Assembly: GCA_016715765.1 (NCBI GenBank)
Contig: JADJZJ010000017.1
Location: 25,657 to 89,656, forward strand
Length of the DNA: 64,000 bases
From: Opitutaceae bacterium
GTDB taxonomy: Bacteria > Verrucomicrobiota > Verrucomicrobiia > Opitutales > Opitutaceae
Reading direction: 5' to 3'
Part shown: positions 9,413-17,239 of the stretch, piece by piece
Numbering within the stretch: position 1 is the first letter of the stretch
Layout of the letters: each line of letters opens with the position of its first letter
The notes under the pieces: model-generated
Seen by the model: only the letters and a program-made list of their open reading frames with translations
What the model was told of the DNA's origin: nothing
The model's database searches: none
Program-made: the position numbers and the translations under genes

Positions 9413-9760
9413 ATGTCCACTCACGTCCGCCACAACCGCCGCAAGACCCTCATCGGTTTCGTCACCAGTCGCTCCGGCGACAAGTCCGTCAAGGTGACCA
9501 TTCCCTACAAGACGCCGCACCCGCTGTACCACAAGGTCGTCAACCGCCAGACCGTCGTGCACGCGCACGACGAGAAGAACGAGACGAAGGCCGGGGACAA
9601 GGTTGAGCTCATGGAAACCCGTCCCATCAGCCGCCTGAAGCGCTGGCGCATCATCAACGTCGTGGAACGCGCCGTGGCCGTCGCTCCCGACGCCATCACC
9701 GAGAAGGACGTCGCCGAGACCGTCCCCACCAAGACCGTCAAGGAACCCGCCAAGGCCTGA
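9413..9760 (+). CDS. rpsQ: 30S ribosomal protein S17 with C-terminal extension
   Basis: S17 is a primary 16S rRNA-binding protein with an OB fold. Residues 1-87 match the family (RKTLIGFVTSRSGDKSVKV, HPLYHKVV, KAGDKVELMETRPISRLKRW). The protein is 115 residues against a usual 84-90. The extra ~25 residues are an Ala/Val/Thr/Lys-rich tail (AVAVAPDAITEKDV...). Similar simple tails occur on S11, S5 and L17 in this window, so this is probably a lineage trait and not a fusion. Confidence 0.96.
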   Translation: MSTHVRHNRRKTLIGFVTSRSGDKSVKVTIPYKTPHPLYHKVVNRQTVVHAHDEKNETKAGDKVELMETRPISRLKRWRIINVVERAVAVAPDAITEKDVAETVPTKTVKEPAKA

Positions 9761-9805
9761 GCGCCGCGGCCCATCACTTAAACAACCTACCACAGGAGGC
9801 CTGCC

Positions 9806-10171
9806 ATGATTCAATTGCGCTCAATTCTCGAGGTTGCCGACAATACCGGCGCCCGTCGCGCCGCCATGATCAACCGCAAGGGTCAGATCACCGCCACCGC
9901 TGGCGTCGGCGACATCATCACCGTTCACATCAAAGACAGCGCCACTGACGCTACCGTGAAGAAGGGCGAGGTCGCCAAGGCCGTCGTCGTCCGCACGAAG
10001 GTACCGGTGCGCCGGGCCGACGGCAGTTACCTGCGCTTTGATAGCAACGCCATCGTCATCATTGATGCGACGAACAACCCGAAGGGCACCCGCATCTTCG
10101 GCCCCGTCGCCCGCGAACTGCGTGCGAAGAACTTCATGAAGATCATTTCGCTCGCCCCGGAGGTTCTCTAA
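9806..10171 (+). CDS. rplN: 50S ribosomal protein L14
   Basis: L14 forms intersubunit bridge B8 and is the docking site for RsfS. The 121-residue product starts MIQLRSILEVADNTGARRA. It contains VKKGEVAKAVVVRTKVPVRRADGSYLRFD and the C-terminal GTRIFGPVARELR block, all diagnostic. A strong AGGAGG lies just upstream of the ATG. rplX begins 1 nt after its stop codon. Confidence 0.98.
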   Translation: MIQLRSILEVADNTGARRAAMINRKGQITATAGVGDIITVHIKDSATDATVKKGEVAKAVVVRTKVPVRRADGSYLRFDSNAIVIIDATNNPKGTRIFGPVARELRAKNFMKIISLAPEVL

Positions 10172-10172
10172 C

Positions 10173-10454
10173 ATGGCCCAGAAATTCCACGTCAAGCGCG
10201 GCGACCAGGTCGTCGTCATCTCGGGCTCCCACAAGGGCAAGTCCGGCAAAGTCCTAGAGATTCTCGCAAAGAAAGAGCGCGTCCGCGTCGAGGGCGTCGC
10301 CATGATCAAGCGCCATCTCAAGAAATCCCAGGAGCATCCCCAGGGCACCATCGCCGAGCGCGAGGGTTCCGTGCATGTCTCCAATCTCATGCTCCAGGCG
10401 GCTTACGACGCGAGCAAGCGGAAGAAAGCCGCCCCCGTTCCCGCCACCACCTGA
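10173..10454 (+). CDS. rplX: 50S ribosomal protein L24
   Basis: L24 initiates 50S assembly and lies near the tunnel exit. The 93-residue product carries the N-terminal KOW motif (GDQVVVISGSHKGKSGKVLE, about 10-29) and the VEGVAMIKRHLKKSQEHPQGTIAEREGSVHVSNLML region (key elements IKRHLK and IHVSNVML-like). It is a little shorter than the usual 100-105. It is effectively contiguous with rplN; a 111-nt gap follows before rplE. Confidence 0.96.
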   Translation: MAQKFHVKRGDQVVVISGSHKGKSGKVLEILAKKERVRVEGVAMIKRHLKKSQEHPQGTIAEREGSVHVSNLMLQAAYDASKRKKAAPVPATT

Positions 10455-10565
10455 GTTCGGACGATTGCGCGCTTGCCAACCGGCAGCCGCGCCTGCGTTA
10501 CTGAGCGCTTTTCCACATAACACTCACTCCTTTGCCGCCGGGTCGGTAATCCGGTGGCCCCTCCA

Positions 10566-11138
10566 ATGAGCTACGTTCCCACACTTAAGAAACTCTACAC
10601 CGAGCAGGTTGCCCCCGAGCTCGTGAAGAGCCGCGGTTACAAAAACAAGCACCAGGTGCCGAAGATCACCAAGGTCGTCGTCAACACCGGCATCGATGCC
10701 GAGGCCGACAAGAACCAGATCGCCGACGTCCAGCGCGACCTCGCCCAGATCACCGGCCAGAAGCCCGTGCTCACGAAGTCGAAGAAGGCCATATCCAACT
10801 TCAAGCTGCGCCAGGGCCAGATCGTCGGCTGCTGCGTCACGCTGCGCAGCAACAGCATGTGGGAATTCCTTTACCGCCTGCTGGCGGTGGCGCTCCCCTC
10901 CATCCGCGACTTCCGCGGCGTCTCCCCCAAGCTCGACGGGCAGGGCAACTACAACCTCGGCATCACCGATCACTCGATTTTCCCCGAGATTAACCTCGAA
11001 GCCGTCAAGAAGCATATGGGGCTCGACATCACGATCGTGACGACCGCCGGGTCCGATGACGAGGGCCGCGAGCTGCTCCGGCTCCTGGGCATGCCTTTCC
11101 GCCGCTCCGAGTCCACCAAGACCAACACCGCCGCCTGA
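10566..11138 (+). CDS. rplE: 50S ribosomal protein L5
   Basis: L5 binds 5S rRNA and forms bridge B1b with S13. I chose the ATG that gives MSYVPTLKKLYTEQV (190 residues); a GTG four codons upstream is possible but less likely. The blocks KITKVVVNTGI, ITGQKPVLTKSKKAI and ISNFKLRQGQIVGC are present, as are FLYRLLAVALPSIRDFRG and GITDHSIFPEI. Length is close to the family norm (~180). rpsN follows after 13 nt. Confidence 0.97.
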   Translation: MSYVPTLKKLYTEQVAPELVKSRGYKNKHQVPKITKVVVNTGIDAEADKNQIADVQRDLAQITGQKPVLTKSKKAISNFKLRQGQIVGCCVTLRSNSMWEFLYRLLAVALPSIRDFRGVSPKLDGQGNYNLGITDHSIFPEINLEAVKKHMGLDITIVTTAGSDDEGRELLRLLGMPFRRSESTKTNTAA

Positions 11139-11151
11139 TTCTCCCCACGCC

Positions 11152-11457
11152 ATGCCGAAAACATCCGCCATCGAACGCAACAAGAAGCGCGTGCTCCTCG
11201 TGGAGAAGCACAAGGTCAAGCGCGCCGAGCTCAAGGCGATCCTCGCCAACCCCAACACCACCGACGTCGAGTTCTTTGCGGCGCAGAAGAAGCTCGCCAA
11301 GCTCCCGCGCGACTCCGCCGCCGTCCGCATCAAGAACCGCTGCTCCATGAGCGGCCGCCCGCGCGCCTACATCCGGCAGTTCGGCGTGTCCCGTATCCAA
11401 TTCCGTGAACTCGCCCTCGCCGGCAAGATCCCGGGCGTCACCAAGTCCTCCTGGTAA
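11152..11457 (+). CDS. rpsN: 30S ribosomal protein S14 (zinc-free long form)
   Basis: S14 is an assembly protein of the 30S head. The 101-residue product is the long type. The C-terminal block RCSMSGRPRAYIRQFGVSR, then PGVTKSSW, matches it, and the CxxC...CxxC zinc ribbon of the short type is absent. The start MPKTSAIERNKKR is in the right place, although the frame stays open upstream into rplE. It is followed by a 74-nt spacer and rpsH. Confidence 0.97.
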   Translation: MPKTSAIERNKKRVLLVEKHKVKRAELKAILANPNTTDVEFFAAQKKLAKLPRDSAAVRIKNRCSMSGRPRAYIRQFGVSRIQFRELALAGKIPGVTKSSW

Positions 11458-11531
11458 TTCCTTTTTGGCGGGAGTTTACGCGTTGCAAGACGCGTCGGAT
11501 ATGACCCGCCCCAGCCCAAACAACATCCACC

Positions 11532-11924
11532 ATGACCGATCCCATCAGTGATTTTCTGACCCGCCTCCGCAATGCGTCGAAGGCCCGTCTCGCCGAGTGC
11601 GCCTCCCCGCATTCCAAACTCAAGGAGGCGATCGCCGCCATCCTCAAGGCCGAGGGCTACATCTCGGACTACGCCGACGGCACCGACGCCCTGGGCCACA
11701 AGACTCTCGTCGTAAAGATGAAGTATGTGGACGGCGCTCCCGTCATCACCGGCATCGACCGCGTCTCCACTCCGGGCCGCCGTCTCTATTTCCGCTACAC
11801 CGAGATTCCCCGCGTTCTTAACGGCCTCGGCATTTCCATTCTCTCCACGTCCAAGGGTCTCATGAAGGACCAGGACTGCCGCCGCAACAAGGCGGGTGGC
11901 GAACTCGTCTGCAACGTCTGGTAA
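11532..11924 (+). CDS. rpsH: 30S ribosomal protein S8
   Basis: S8 binds the central domain of 16S rRNA and is the autogenous repressor of the spc operon in E. coli. The 130-residue product begins MTDPISDFLTRLRNASKA and has the C-terminal GLGISILSTSKGLMKDQDCRRNKAGGELVCNVW, whose STSKG and GGE elements are typical. Length is exactly that of the family. rplF starts 12 nt downstream. Confidence 0.98.
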   Translation: MTDPISDFLTRLRNASKARLAECASPHSKLKEAIAAILKAEGYISDYADGTDALGHKTLVVKMKYVDGAPVITGIDRVSTPGRRLYFRYTEIPRVLNGLGISILSTSKGLMKDQDCRRNKAGGELVCNVW

Positions 11925-11936
11925 GGAGCACGCACC

Positions 11937-12476
11937 ATGAGCCGCATCGGTAAACAACCCGTTTCCATTCCTGACAAGGTGAAGGTCGAAGTTAAGGACC
12001 ACACCGTCCGCGTCGAGGGACCCAAGGGCAAGGTCGCGAAGTCCTTCGCGCCTGTTGTCAATATCACTGTGACCGACAAGAAGGTCATCGTCTCGCCCAC
12101 CACGGACGACAGCCGCTTTGCGAAGGCCATGTATGGCACGGTTCGCTCGGTCATCGCCGGCATGGTCAAGGGCGCCAGCGAGGGCTACTCCAAGGAGCTC
12201 GAAATCCAGGGCGTCGGCTTCAAGGCCAACCTCAAGGGCAAGCAGCTCGACCTCGCGCTCGGTTATTCGCACCCGATCCTGATGGACATTCCTGAAGGCA
12301 TCAAGGTCACCGTCACCGACCAGACCAAGCTCAAGGTCGAAGGCGCCGACAAGCAGCTCGTCGGGGCCGTCACCGCCGAGATTCGCAGCTACTATCCGCC
12401 CGAGCCCTACAAGGGCAAAGGTGTCCGGATCGTCGGCGAACGCGTCCGCCGCAAGGAAGGCAAGACCGTCGCTTAA
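11937..12476 (+). CDS. rplF: 50S ribosomal protein L6
   Basis: L6 lies near the factor-binding site beside the sarcin-ricin loop. The 179-residue product starts MSRIGKQPVSIPDKVKV. It has the two-domain repeat and the C-terminal signature RSYYPPEPYKGKGVRI, followed by GERVRRKEGKT. Length and order (rpsH-rplF-rplR) are canonical. Confidence 0.98.
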   Translation: MSRIGKQPVSIPDKVKVEVKDHTVRVEGPKGKVAKSFAPVVNITVTDKKVIVSPTTDDSRFAKAMYGTVRSVIAGMVKGASEGYSKELEIQGVGFKANLKGKQLDLALGYSHPILMDIPEGIKVTVTDQTKLKVEGADKQLVGAVTAEIRSYYPPEPYKGKGVRIVGERVRRKEGKTVA

Positions 12477-12511
12477 CGCCAACCGCAACCCAGAATTTTC
12501 GGGGTCCACCC

Positions 12512-12874
12512 ATGAATACCATTTACAAAGCCAAACTCCTCCAGAAACGCCGCTGGAGAATCCGCAAGAAAGTCACCGGCACCGCCGCCCGCCCGCGTCT
12601 CTGCGTCAAGTTCAGCACCAAGCATATCTATGCCCAGGCGGTGAACGACGAGACCGGCACCACGCTGGTTTTCCTCTCGAGCCTCGACGCCGGTCTCCGC
12701 GCCAAGAAGCTCGCCGCCAATCTCGCCGGAGCCAAGGAGCTCGGCGTCGCCTTTGCCGCCAAGGCCAAGGCCGCCGGCATTGCCTCGGTCGTTTTCGACC
12801 GCAGCGGCGCCCGTTATCACGGCAAAGTCAAACAGTTCGCAGACGCGGCCCGCGAAGGCGGCCTCGTATTCTAA
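12512..12874 (+). CDS. rplR: 50S ribosomal protein L18
   Basis: L18 mediates binding of 5S rRNA to the large subunit. The 120-residue protein shows RRWRIRKKVTGTAARPRLCVKFSTKHIYAQ and ends with FDRSGARYHGKVKQFADAAREGGLVF, of which RPRL and GxxYHGKVKxxADAAREGG are the characteristic elements. It is followed by rpsE after 10 nt. Confidence 0.97.
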   Translation: MNTIYKAKLLQKRRWRIRKKVTGTAARPRLCVKFSTKHIYAQAVNDETGTTLVFLSSLDAGLRAKKLAANLAGAKELGVAFAAKAKAAGIASVVFDRSGARYHGKVKQFADAAREGGLVF

Positions 12875-12884
12875 GTCATCGCCC

Positions 12885-13511
12885 ATGAGCACCGATACCA
12901 CTCCCTCCACTCCCGCTTCCGAGACGCCCGCCGTTGCCACGCCCACGCCCGCTCCCGCGACCGAGCAGCGCGCCCCGCGTCCGGCGCGCCGTGATTTCAA
13001 CCGCGGTCCCCGCCGCGACGACCGCAACCGCAACGCCGAGCCGTCCGACGGCCCGACGATGATTGAGAAGGTCGTCTTCATCAATCGTTGCGCCAAGGTC
13101 GTCAAGGGCGGCCGTCGCTTCAGCTTCTCCGCCCTCGCCGTGGTGGGCGATGGCAAGGGCAAGGTCGGCATCGGTTATGGCAAGGCCAACGAAGTGCCCG
13201 ACGCCATCAAGAAGGGCACCGCCAACGCCCACAAGCATCTCGTCACCGTCAAGCTCAAGGGTGACACCATCCCGCACGACGTGCTGGGTGAATACGACGG
13301 CGGCAAGGTCCTCCTCCGTCCGGCCACCACCGGCACCGGCCTCATCGCCGGCGGCGGCGTGCGGGCCGTGCTCGAGGCCGCGGGCGTCAAGAACGTGCTC
13401 ACGAAGTCGATGGGTTCGAAGAATCACATCGCCGTCGTGCATGCGACCCTGGCCGGCCTGCAGAAACTGCGCCTCGCGGCTGATTTTGCCGCCAGCCGTC
13501 AGGCCACCTGA
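12885..13511 (+). CDS. rpsE: 30S ribosomal protein S5 with N-terminal extension
   Basis: S5 helps control decoding fidelity. The conserved core (KVVFINRCAKVVKGGRRFSF, VGDGKGKVGIGYGKANEVP, GTGLIAGGGVRAVLEAAGV, TKSMGSKN) starts only near residue 60. Before it lies a Thr/Pro/Ala-rich then Arg/Asp-rich segment (STDTTPSTPASETP..., RRDFNRGPRRDDRNRN). The 208-residue total compares with about 165-170 normally. The ATG at 12885 lies just after the rplR stop, so the extension is genuinely encoded. rpmD does not follow; rplO is next. Confidence 0.97.
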   Translation: MSTDTTPSTPASETPAVATPTPAPATEQRAPRPARRDFNRGPRRDDRNRNAEPSDGPTMIEKVVFINRCAKVVKGGRRFSFSALAVVGDGKGKVGIGYGKANEVPDAIKKGTANAHKHLVTVKLKGDTIPHDVLGEYDGGKVLLRPATTGTGLIAGGGVRAVLEAAGVKNVLTKSMGSKNHIAVVHATLAGLQKLRLAADFAASRQAT

Positions 13512-13581
13512 TTCCACTTAACATCAATCCGAGTTCCATCCCGCCAATGCCGGGGTGGGGCGCCCAATCGAGGAAACATCC

Positions 13582-14028
13582 ATGAAACTTCACGAACTCA
13601 AGAACGTCGCCGGGGCCATCCACCGCAAGAAGCGGGTCGGCTGCGGCGAAGGCGGCGGCCACGGCAAGACCTCCGGTCGCGGTGGCAAGGGCCAGACGGC
13701 CCGTTCCGGCGGCAGCATCCGCCCCGGTTTTGAAGGCGGCCAGATGCCCCTTTACCGCAAGCTGCCCCAGCGCGGCTTCAACAATTACGAATTCCGCACC
13801 GAGGTCGCGGTCCTCAACGTCGGCGAGCTCGGCGCGCTGGATGCCGCGATCACGGAGGTCAACGCCACGACGCTGGCCGCGGCCGGTTTGATCCGCAAGG
13901 GCGAGCAGACGGTCAAGATTCTCGGCGACGGTGAAATCACCCGCGCGCTCAAGGTCACCGCCGCGAAGTTCACGGCGTCCGCCAAGGCCAAGATCGAAAA
14001 GGCCGGCGGCCAAGCCATCGTTTCCTGA
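13582..14028 (+). CDS. rplO: 50S ribosomal protein L15
   Basis: L15 is a late 50S assembly protein. The ATG giving MKLHELKNVAGAIHRKKRVG was chosen over an upstream GTG. The 148-residue product has the glycine-rich arm GCGEGGGHGKTSGRGGKGQ followed by GSIRPGFEGGQMPLYRKLPQRGF, both diagnostic. It lies 70 nt after rpsE, and that gap does not encode L30. Confidence 0.97.
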   Translation: MKLHELKNVAGAIHRKKRVGCGEGGGHGKTSGRGGKGQTARSGGSIRPGFEGGQMPLYRKLPQRGFNNYEFRTEVAVLNVGELGALDAAITEVNATTLAAAGLIRKGEQTVKILGDGEITRALKVTAAKFTASAKAKIEKAGGQAIVS

Positions 14029-14092
14029 ACCGCGCCGGCGGCCTTACCTTACAACCGCCGGCATTCTCTTCGGACCTCAGCTCCCCTTCTCA

Positions 14093-15592
14093 ATGTTTTC
14101 CGCCTTCACGAACTCCCTGAAGATCCCCGAGTTGCGCTCGCGCATTTTCTATACGCTGGCGCTGTTGTTCGTGGCGCGGGTGGCTGCCGCCATTCCGTTG
14201 CCCGGGATCGATCCGCATCCGCTCCAGCAGTTCTTCGCGGACCAGACGGCGGCCGGTGCGGGTTCCCTGGTCGGTCTTTACAACATGTTCACCGGCGGCG
14301 CGCTCGTCAAAGGCGCCATCGCGGCACTGGGCATCATGCCCTACATCAGTGCCTCCATCATCTTTCAGTTGATGACCGCCGTGGTGCCCGCCCTCAGCCG
14401 GCTCCAGCAGGAAGGTGATGTCGGTCGCCAGAAGCTGACCCAATACACGCGCTACGCGACCGTGTTGATCTGCCTCATCCAGGGTACGCTGCTCATTCTG
14501 GCCCTGGAGAATCCCGGTCGCCTGTTTCCGGGCTACGACATCAACACCTACGGCAGCATCGTCATCACCGGCAAATTGAGCTTCCTCATCACCTCGGTCA
14601 TTTTCATGACCGCGGGCACGATGCTGCTCATGTGGCTGGGCGAGCAGATCACCCAGCGCGGCATCGGCAACGGTGTCTCCCTTCTGATCACCGTCGGCAT
14701 TCTCGCGGACATCCCCGGCGCCGCGGCCGCGACCTATCAGCTCTTTTTTGCCCCGGTCGGCGTGGCCCGCCTCGGTCTGCCCCAGGGCATCGTGATGGGC
14801 CTGCTGTTCGTCCTGGTGACGATGGGCATCATCATGGTCGTGCAGGGCCAGCGCAAAATCCCCGTCCAATACGCCAAGCGGGTCGTGGGCAACAAGGTCA
14901 TGGGCGGCCAGAGCTCATTCCTGCCCCTCAAGGTGAATTACTCGGGCGTCATGCCGGTCATCTTCGCCAGCGCCATATTGCTCTTTCCCCAGCAGATTTT
15001 CTCCCAGATCGGTGCGGCCTTTAACATCAAGTTCCTGGTCGAGTTTGCCGACAACCTGCTGCGCGGCCACTGGACTTACTACGCCATCTACACGTCGCTG
15101 ATCCTCTTTTTCAGCTACTTCTGGGTGTCCGTCATGTTCAAGCCGATCCAGATTGCAGATGACCTGAAGAAATACGGCGGCTACATCCCCGGCGTGCGCC
15201 CCGGTGAGCCCACCGCGCAGTTCCTCGACTTCATCATGACCCGCCTGACCCTGGCCGGCGCGCTGTTCCTGACGATCATTGCGGTCATGCCCGACTTTCT
15301 GCTCTTCGAACTCAATGTTCCGCAACGCATTGCAATTTTCTTCGGCGGTACGGGCATGTTGATCACGGTCGGTGTCGTGCTCGATACCATGAAGCAGATC
15401 GAGACATTCCTCCTCCAGCGTCACTATGACGGTTTCCTCAAGAAGGGCCGTATCCGGGCCCGGAGCAACAGTCCCACCGGCATGACCGGCGATGCGTTGA
15501 GCACCGAGGCCGTCATGAAGATCGCCCTGCCGATGCTGATTATCTTCCTGATCGGCCTCATTGCGTGGGGAATCAGACACTTTGCACTTTAG
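14093..15592 (+). CDS. secY: Preprotein translocase channel subunit SecY
   Basis: SecY is the inner-membrane pore through which SecA drives unfolded preproteins and into which membrane proteins are inserted. The ATG giving MFSAFTNSLKIPELRSRIFYT starts a 499-residue protein, longer than the usual 430-445. About ten hydrophobic segments are visible. Conserved elements include IPLPGID near the first membrane segment, QRGIGNGVSLLI, and SYFWVSVMFKPIQIADDLKK followed by GGYIPGVRPG in the C-terminal half. Its motor partner secA is also in this window (47 kb). The gene ends the spc-type block and is followed by the adenylate-kinase-like gene. Confidence 0.98.
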   Translation: MFSAFTNSLKIPELRSRIFYTLALLFVARVAAAIPLPGIDPHPLQQFFADQTAAGAGSLVGLYNMFTGGALVKGAIAALGIMPYISASIIFQLMTAVVPALSRLQQEGDVGRQKLTQYTRYATVLICLIQGTLLILALENPGRLFPGYDINTYGSIVITGKLSFLITSVIFMTAGTMLLMWLGEQITQRGIGNGVSLLITVGILADIPGAAAATYQLFFAPVGVARLGLPQGIVMGLLFVLVTMGIIMVVQGQRKIPVQYAKRVVGNKVMGGQSSFLPLKVNYSGVMPVIFASAILLFPQQIFSQIGAAFNIKFLVEFADNLLRGHWTYYAIYTSLILFFSYFWVSVMFKPIQIADDLKKYGGYIPGVRPGEPTAQFLDFIMTRLTLAGALFLTIIAVMPDFLLFELNVPQRIAIFFGGTGMLITVGVVLDTMKQIETFLLQRHYDGFLKKGRIRARSNSPTGMTGDALSTEAVMKIALPMLIIFLIGLIAWGIRHFAL

Positions 15593-15610
15593 TTCTTTAC
15601 TCTGGTCGTG

Positions 15611-16033
15611 ATGGCTGGCATCTCCGACCCCTTCGCTGATTGCGGCGCTCCTGCCAAGATCAAGCTGCTATGTCTCGGCACGCCGGATTCCTTCATGGAA
15701 ACCCTGTTTTGCCAGACCCGTTCTTTGCACATTGAGCACGTCTCTCCCGCCAAACTAATGCGGTCGGAGATTTCGCGCGGTCACGGCTCTCCCGCCGCTG
15801 ACAAAGCCATCATCGCCGCAATGCGCCGGTGGTTTTTCGCACGCAAACCTGATGCGGGTTTTGTCCTTACGGACTTCCCGGCTACGCTGCTCCAAGCCCA
15901 AGTTCTGGATGAATGGCTCGATGCCCGCGACGAATCGTTGCAGGGGGTCGCCGCCGCTTCCGATGCTCCCGCATCGGTGGTCCAGCACTACAGGACCCTC
16001 GGCCTCGCTTTGGAGGCCGCGACCGTCGCATGA
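15611..16033 (+). CDS. Degenerate adenylate-kinase-like protein lacking the P-loop
   Basis: The 140-residue product occupies the secY-X-map position that adk holds in many bacteria and keeps fragments of its fold. IKLLCLGTPDSFMET (17-31) aligns with the IxLLGxPGxGKGT P-loop, but the glycines and catalytic lysine are gone. HVSPAKLMRSEISRG (43-57) resembles the ISTGDxLRxExxxG helix. FVLTDFPATLLQAQVLDEWL (84-103) matches FxLDGFPRTxxQAxxLDxxL without the arginine. The LID domain is missing. Nucleotide phosphoryl transfer is therefore unlikely; a structural or regulatory role is only a guess. Its stop overlaps the map start (ATGA). Confidence 0.75.
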   Translation: MAGISDPFADCGAPAKIKLLCLGTPDSFMETLFCQTRSLHIEHVSPAKLMRSEISRGHGSPAADKAIIAAMRRWFFARKPDAGFVLTDFPATLLQAQVLDEWLDARDESLQGVAAASDAPASVVQHYRTLGLALEAATVA

Positions 16034-16803
16034 GCATTCCGGAAAAATCTTCCGATGGAATCGCCCGCATGCGCGAGTCCTGTGCCATCGCCGCTACGGT
16101 GCTGGCCAAGCTCAAGGAACACGTCAGTCCTGGCATCACGACCTACGATCTGGATCAGATTGCCAAGGATCTCATCGCCGCGCATGGCGCCCGCAGCGCC
16201 GATTACGGCTACCAGATCGGTTCGCGCCGGTTTCCGGCCTACATTTGCGTCTCGGTCAACGAGGAAGTCGTCCACGGCATCGGCAATCTCCGCCGCATTC
16301 TGCGTGACGGCGACATCGTCTCACTCGACGTGACCGTCGAATACCTCGGTTACATCGGTGACAACGCCGTCACCGTGCCGGTGGGCCGGATCAATCCCCG
16401 GTTGCAGGAACTGCTGCTCGTCACCGAGCGCGCCCTGCACCTCGGCATTGAACAGGCCCGCGTCGACAACCGCATCGGGGACATTTCCGCCACCGTCCAG
16501 GAATACGTTGAAGCCCACGGCTTCAGTGTCGTCCGCGACCTGGTCGGCCACGGCGTCGGTCTTTCGATGCACGAGCCGCCCGAGATTCCCAACTTTGGCC
16601 GGCGCGGCACCGGGCCGAGGATCAGGCCCGGGATGACGCTGGCGATCGAGCCCATGGTGAATGCCGGCGGCTACCGCACCAAGACGCTGTCGGACGGCTG
16701 GACGGTCGTCACCGCCGACGGATCGCCCTCCGCCCACTTCGAACATACCGTGCTCACGACCGACCAGGGCCCTGAAATCCTCACGGTGCCCCGTTCCGCC
16801 TGA
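16030..16803 (+). CDS. map: Methionine aminopeptidase, type I
   Basis: This enzyme removes the initiator methionine from nascent proteins. The 257-residue product has all five metal ligands of the pita-bread fold: Asp100 and Asp111 (SLDVTVEYLGYIGDNA), His174 (GHGVG), Glu207 (AIEPM) and Glu238 (HFEHTV). The YQIGSRRFPAYICVSVNEEVVHGI segment (key VNEEVVHGI) is typical. The start overlaps the upstream adk-like stop by 4 nt, so translation is coupled. rpsM follows after 47 nt, with no infA or rpmJ between. Confidence 0.97.
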   Translation: MSIPEKSSDGIARMRESCAIAATVLAKLKEHVSPGITTYDLDQIAKDLIAAHGARSADYGYQIGSRRFPAYICVSVNEEVVHGIGNLRRILRDGDIVSLDVTVEYLGYIGDNAVTVPVGRINPRLQELLLVTERALHLGIEQARVDNRIGDISATVQEYVEAHGFSVVRDLVGHGVGLSMHEPPEIPNFGRRGTGPRIRPGMTLAIEPMVNAGGYRTKTLSDGWTVVTADGSPSAHFEHTVLTTDQGPEILTVPRSA

Positions 16804-16850
16804 TGCCCGCCCAATTTTTCAACTCACTTTAACTCTCAACCAAATCCAAC

Positions 16851-17228
16851 ATGCCACGTCTCCTCGGTGTAGAAATTCCCGCGAAAAAGAAAGTCGCGTA
16901 CTCCCTCCGTTACATCAACGGCATCGGGGCCACCCGCGCCGATTTCCTGGTCAAGGAAGCCGGGCTCGATCCCGACATGCGCGCTTCGGACCTTTCCGAA
17001 GAGCAGCTCAACAAGATCCTTCACCTCATCACCGAGCACAAATGGGTGCTCGAGGGTGACCTCCGCCGCGAAATCGCCGCGAACCTGAAGCGCCTCCAGG
17101 CGATCAATTGCTACCGTGGCATCCGCCACCGCCGTGGCCTGCCCGTCCGCGGTCAGCGCACCGGTACTAACGCCCGCACCCGCAAAGGCCCCCGCAAGAC
17201 CGTGGGCGTTGCCAAGAAAGCCGAATAA
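16851..17228 (+). CDS. rpsM: 30S ribosomal protein S13
   Basis: S13 lies in the 30S head and bridges to L5. The 125-residue protein begins MPRLLGVEIPAKKKVAYSL, with INGIGATRADFLVKEAGLD. It ends with the basic tail RGIRHRRGLPVRGQRTGTNARTRKGP (key GLPVRGQRTxTNARTRKG). It opens the alpha-operon block (rpsM-rpsK-rpsD-rpoA-rplQ). Confidence 0.98.
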   Translation: MPRLLGVEIPAKKKVAYSLRYINGIGATRADFLVKEAGLDPDMRASDLSEEQLNKILHLITEHKWVLEGDLRREIAANLKRLQAINCYRGIRHRRGLPVRGQRTGTNARTRKGPRKTVGVAKKAE

Positions 17229-17239
17229 CACTCATCGCC

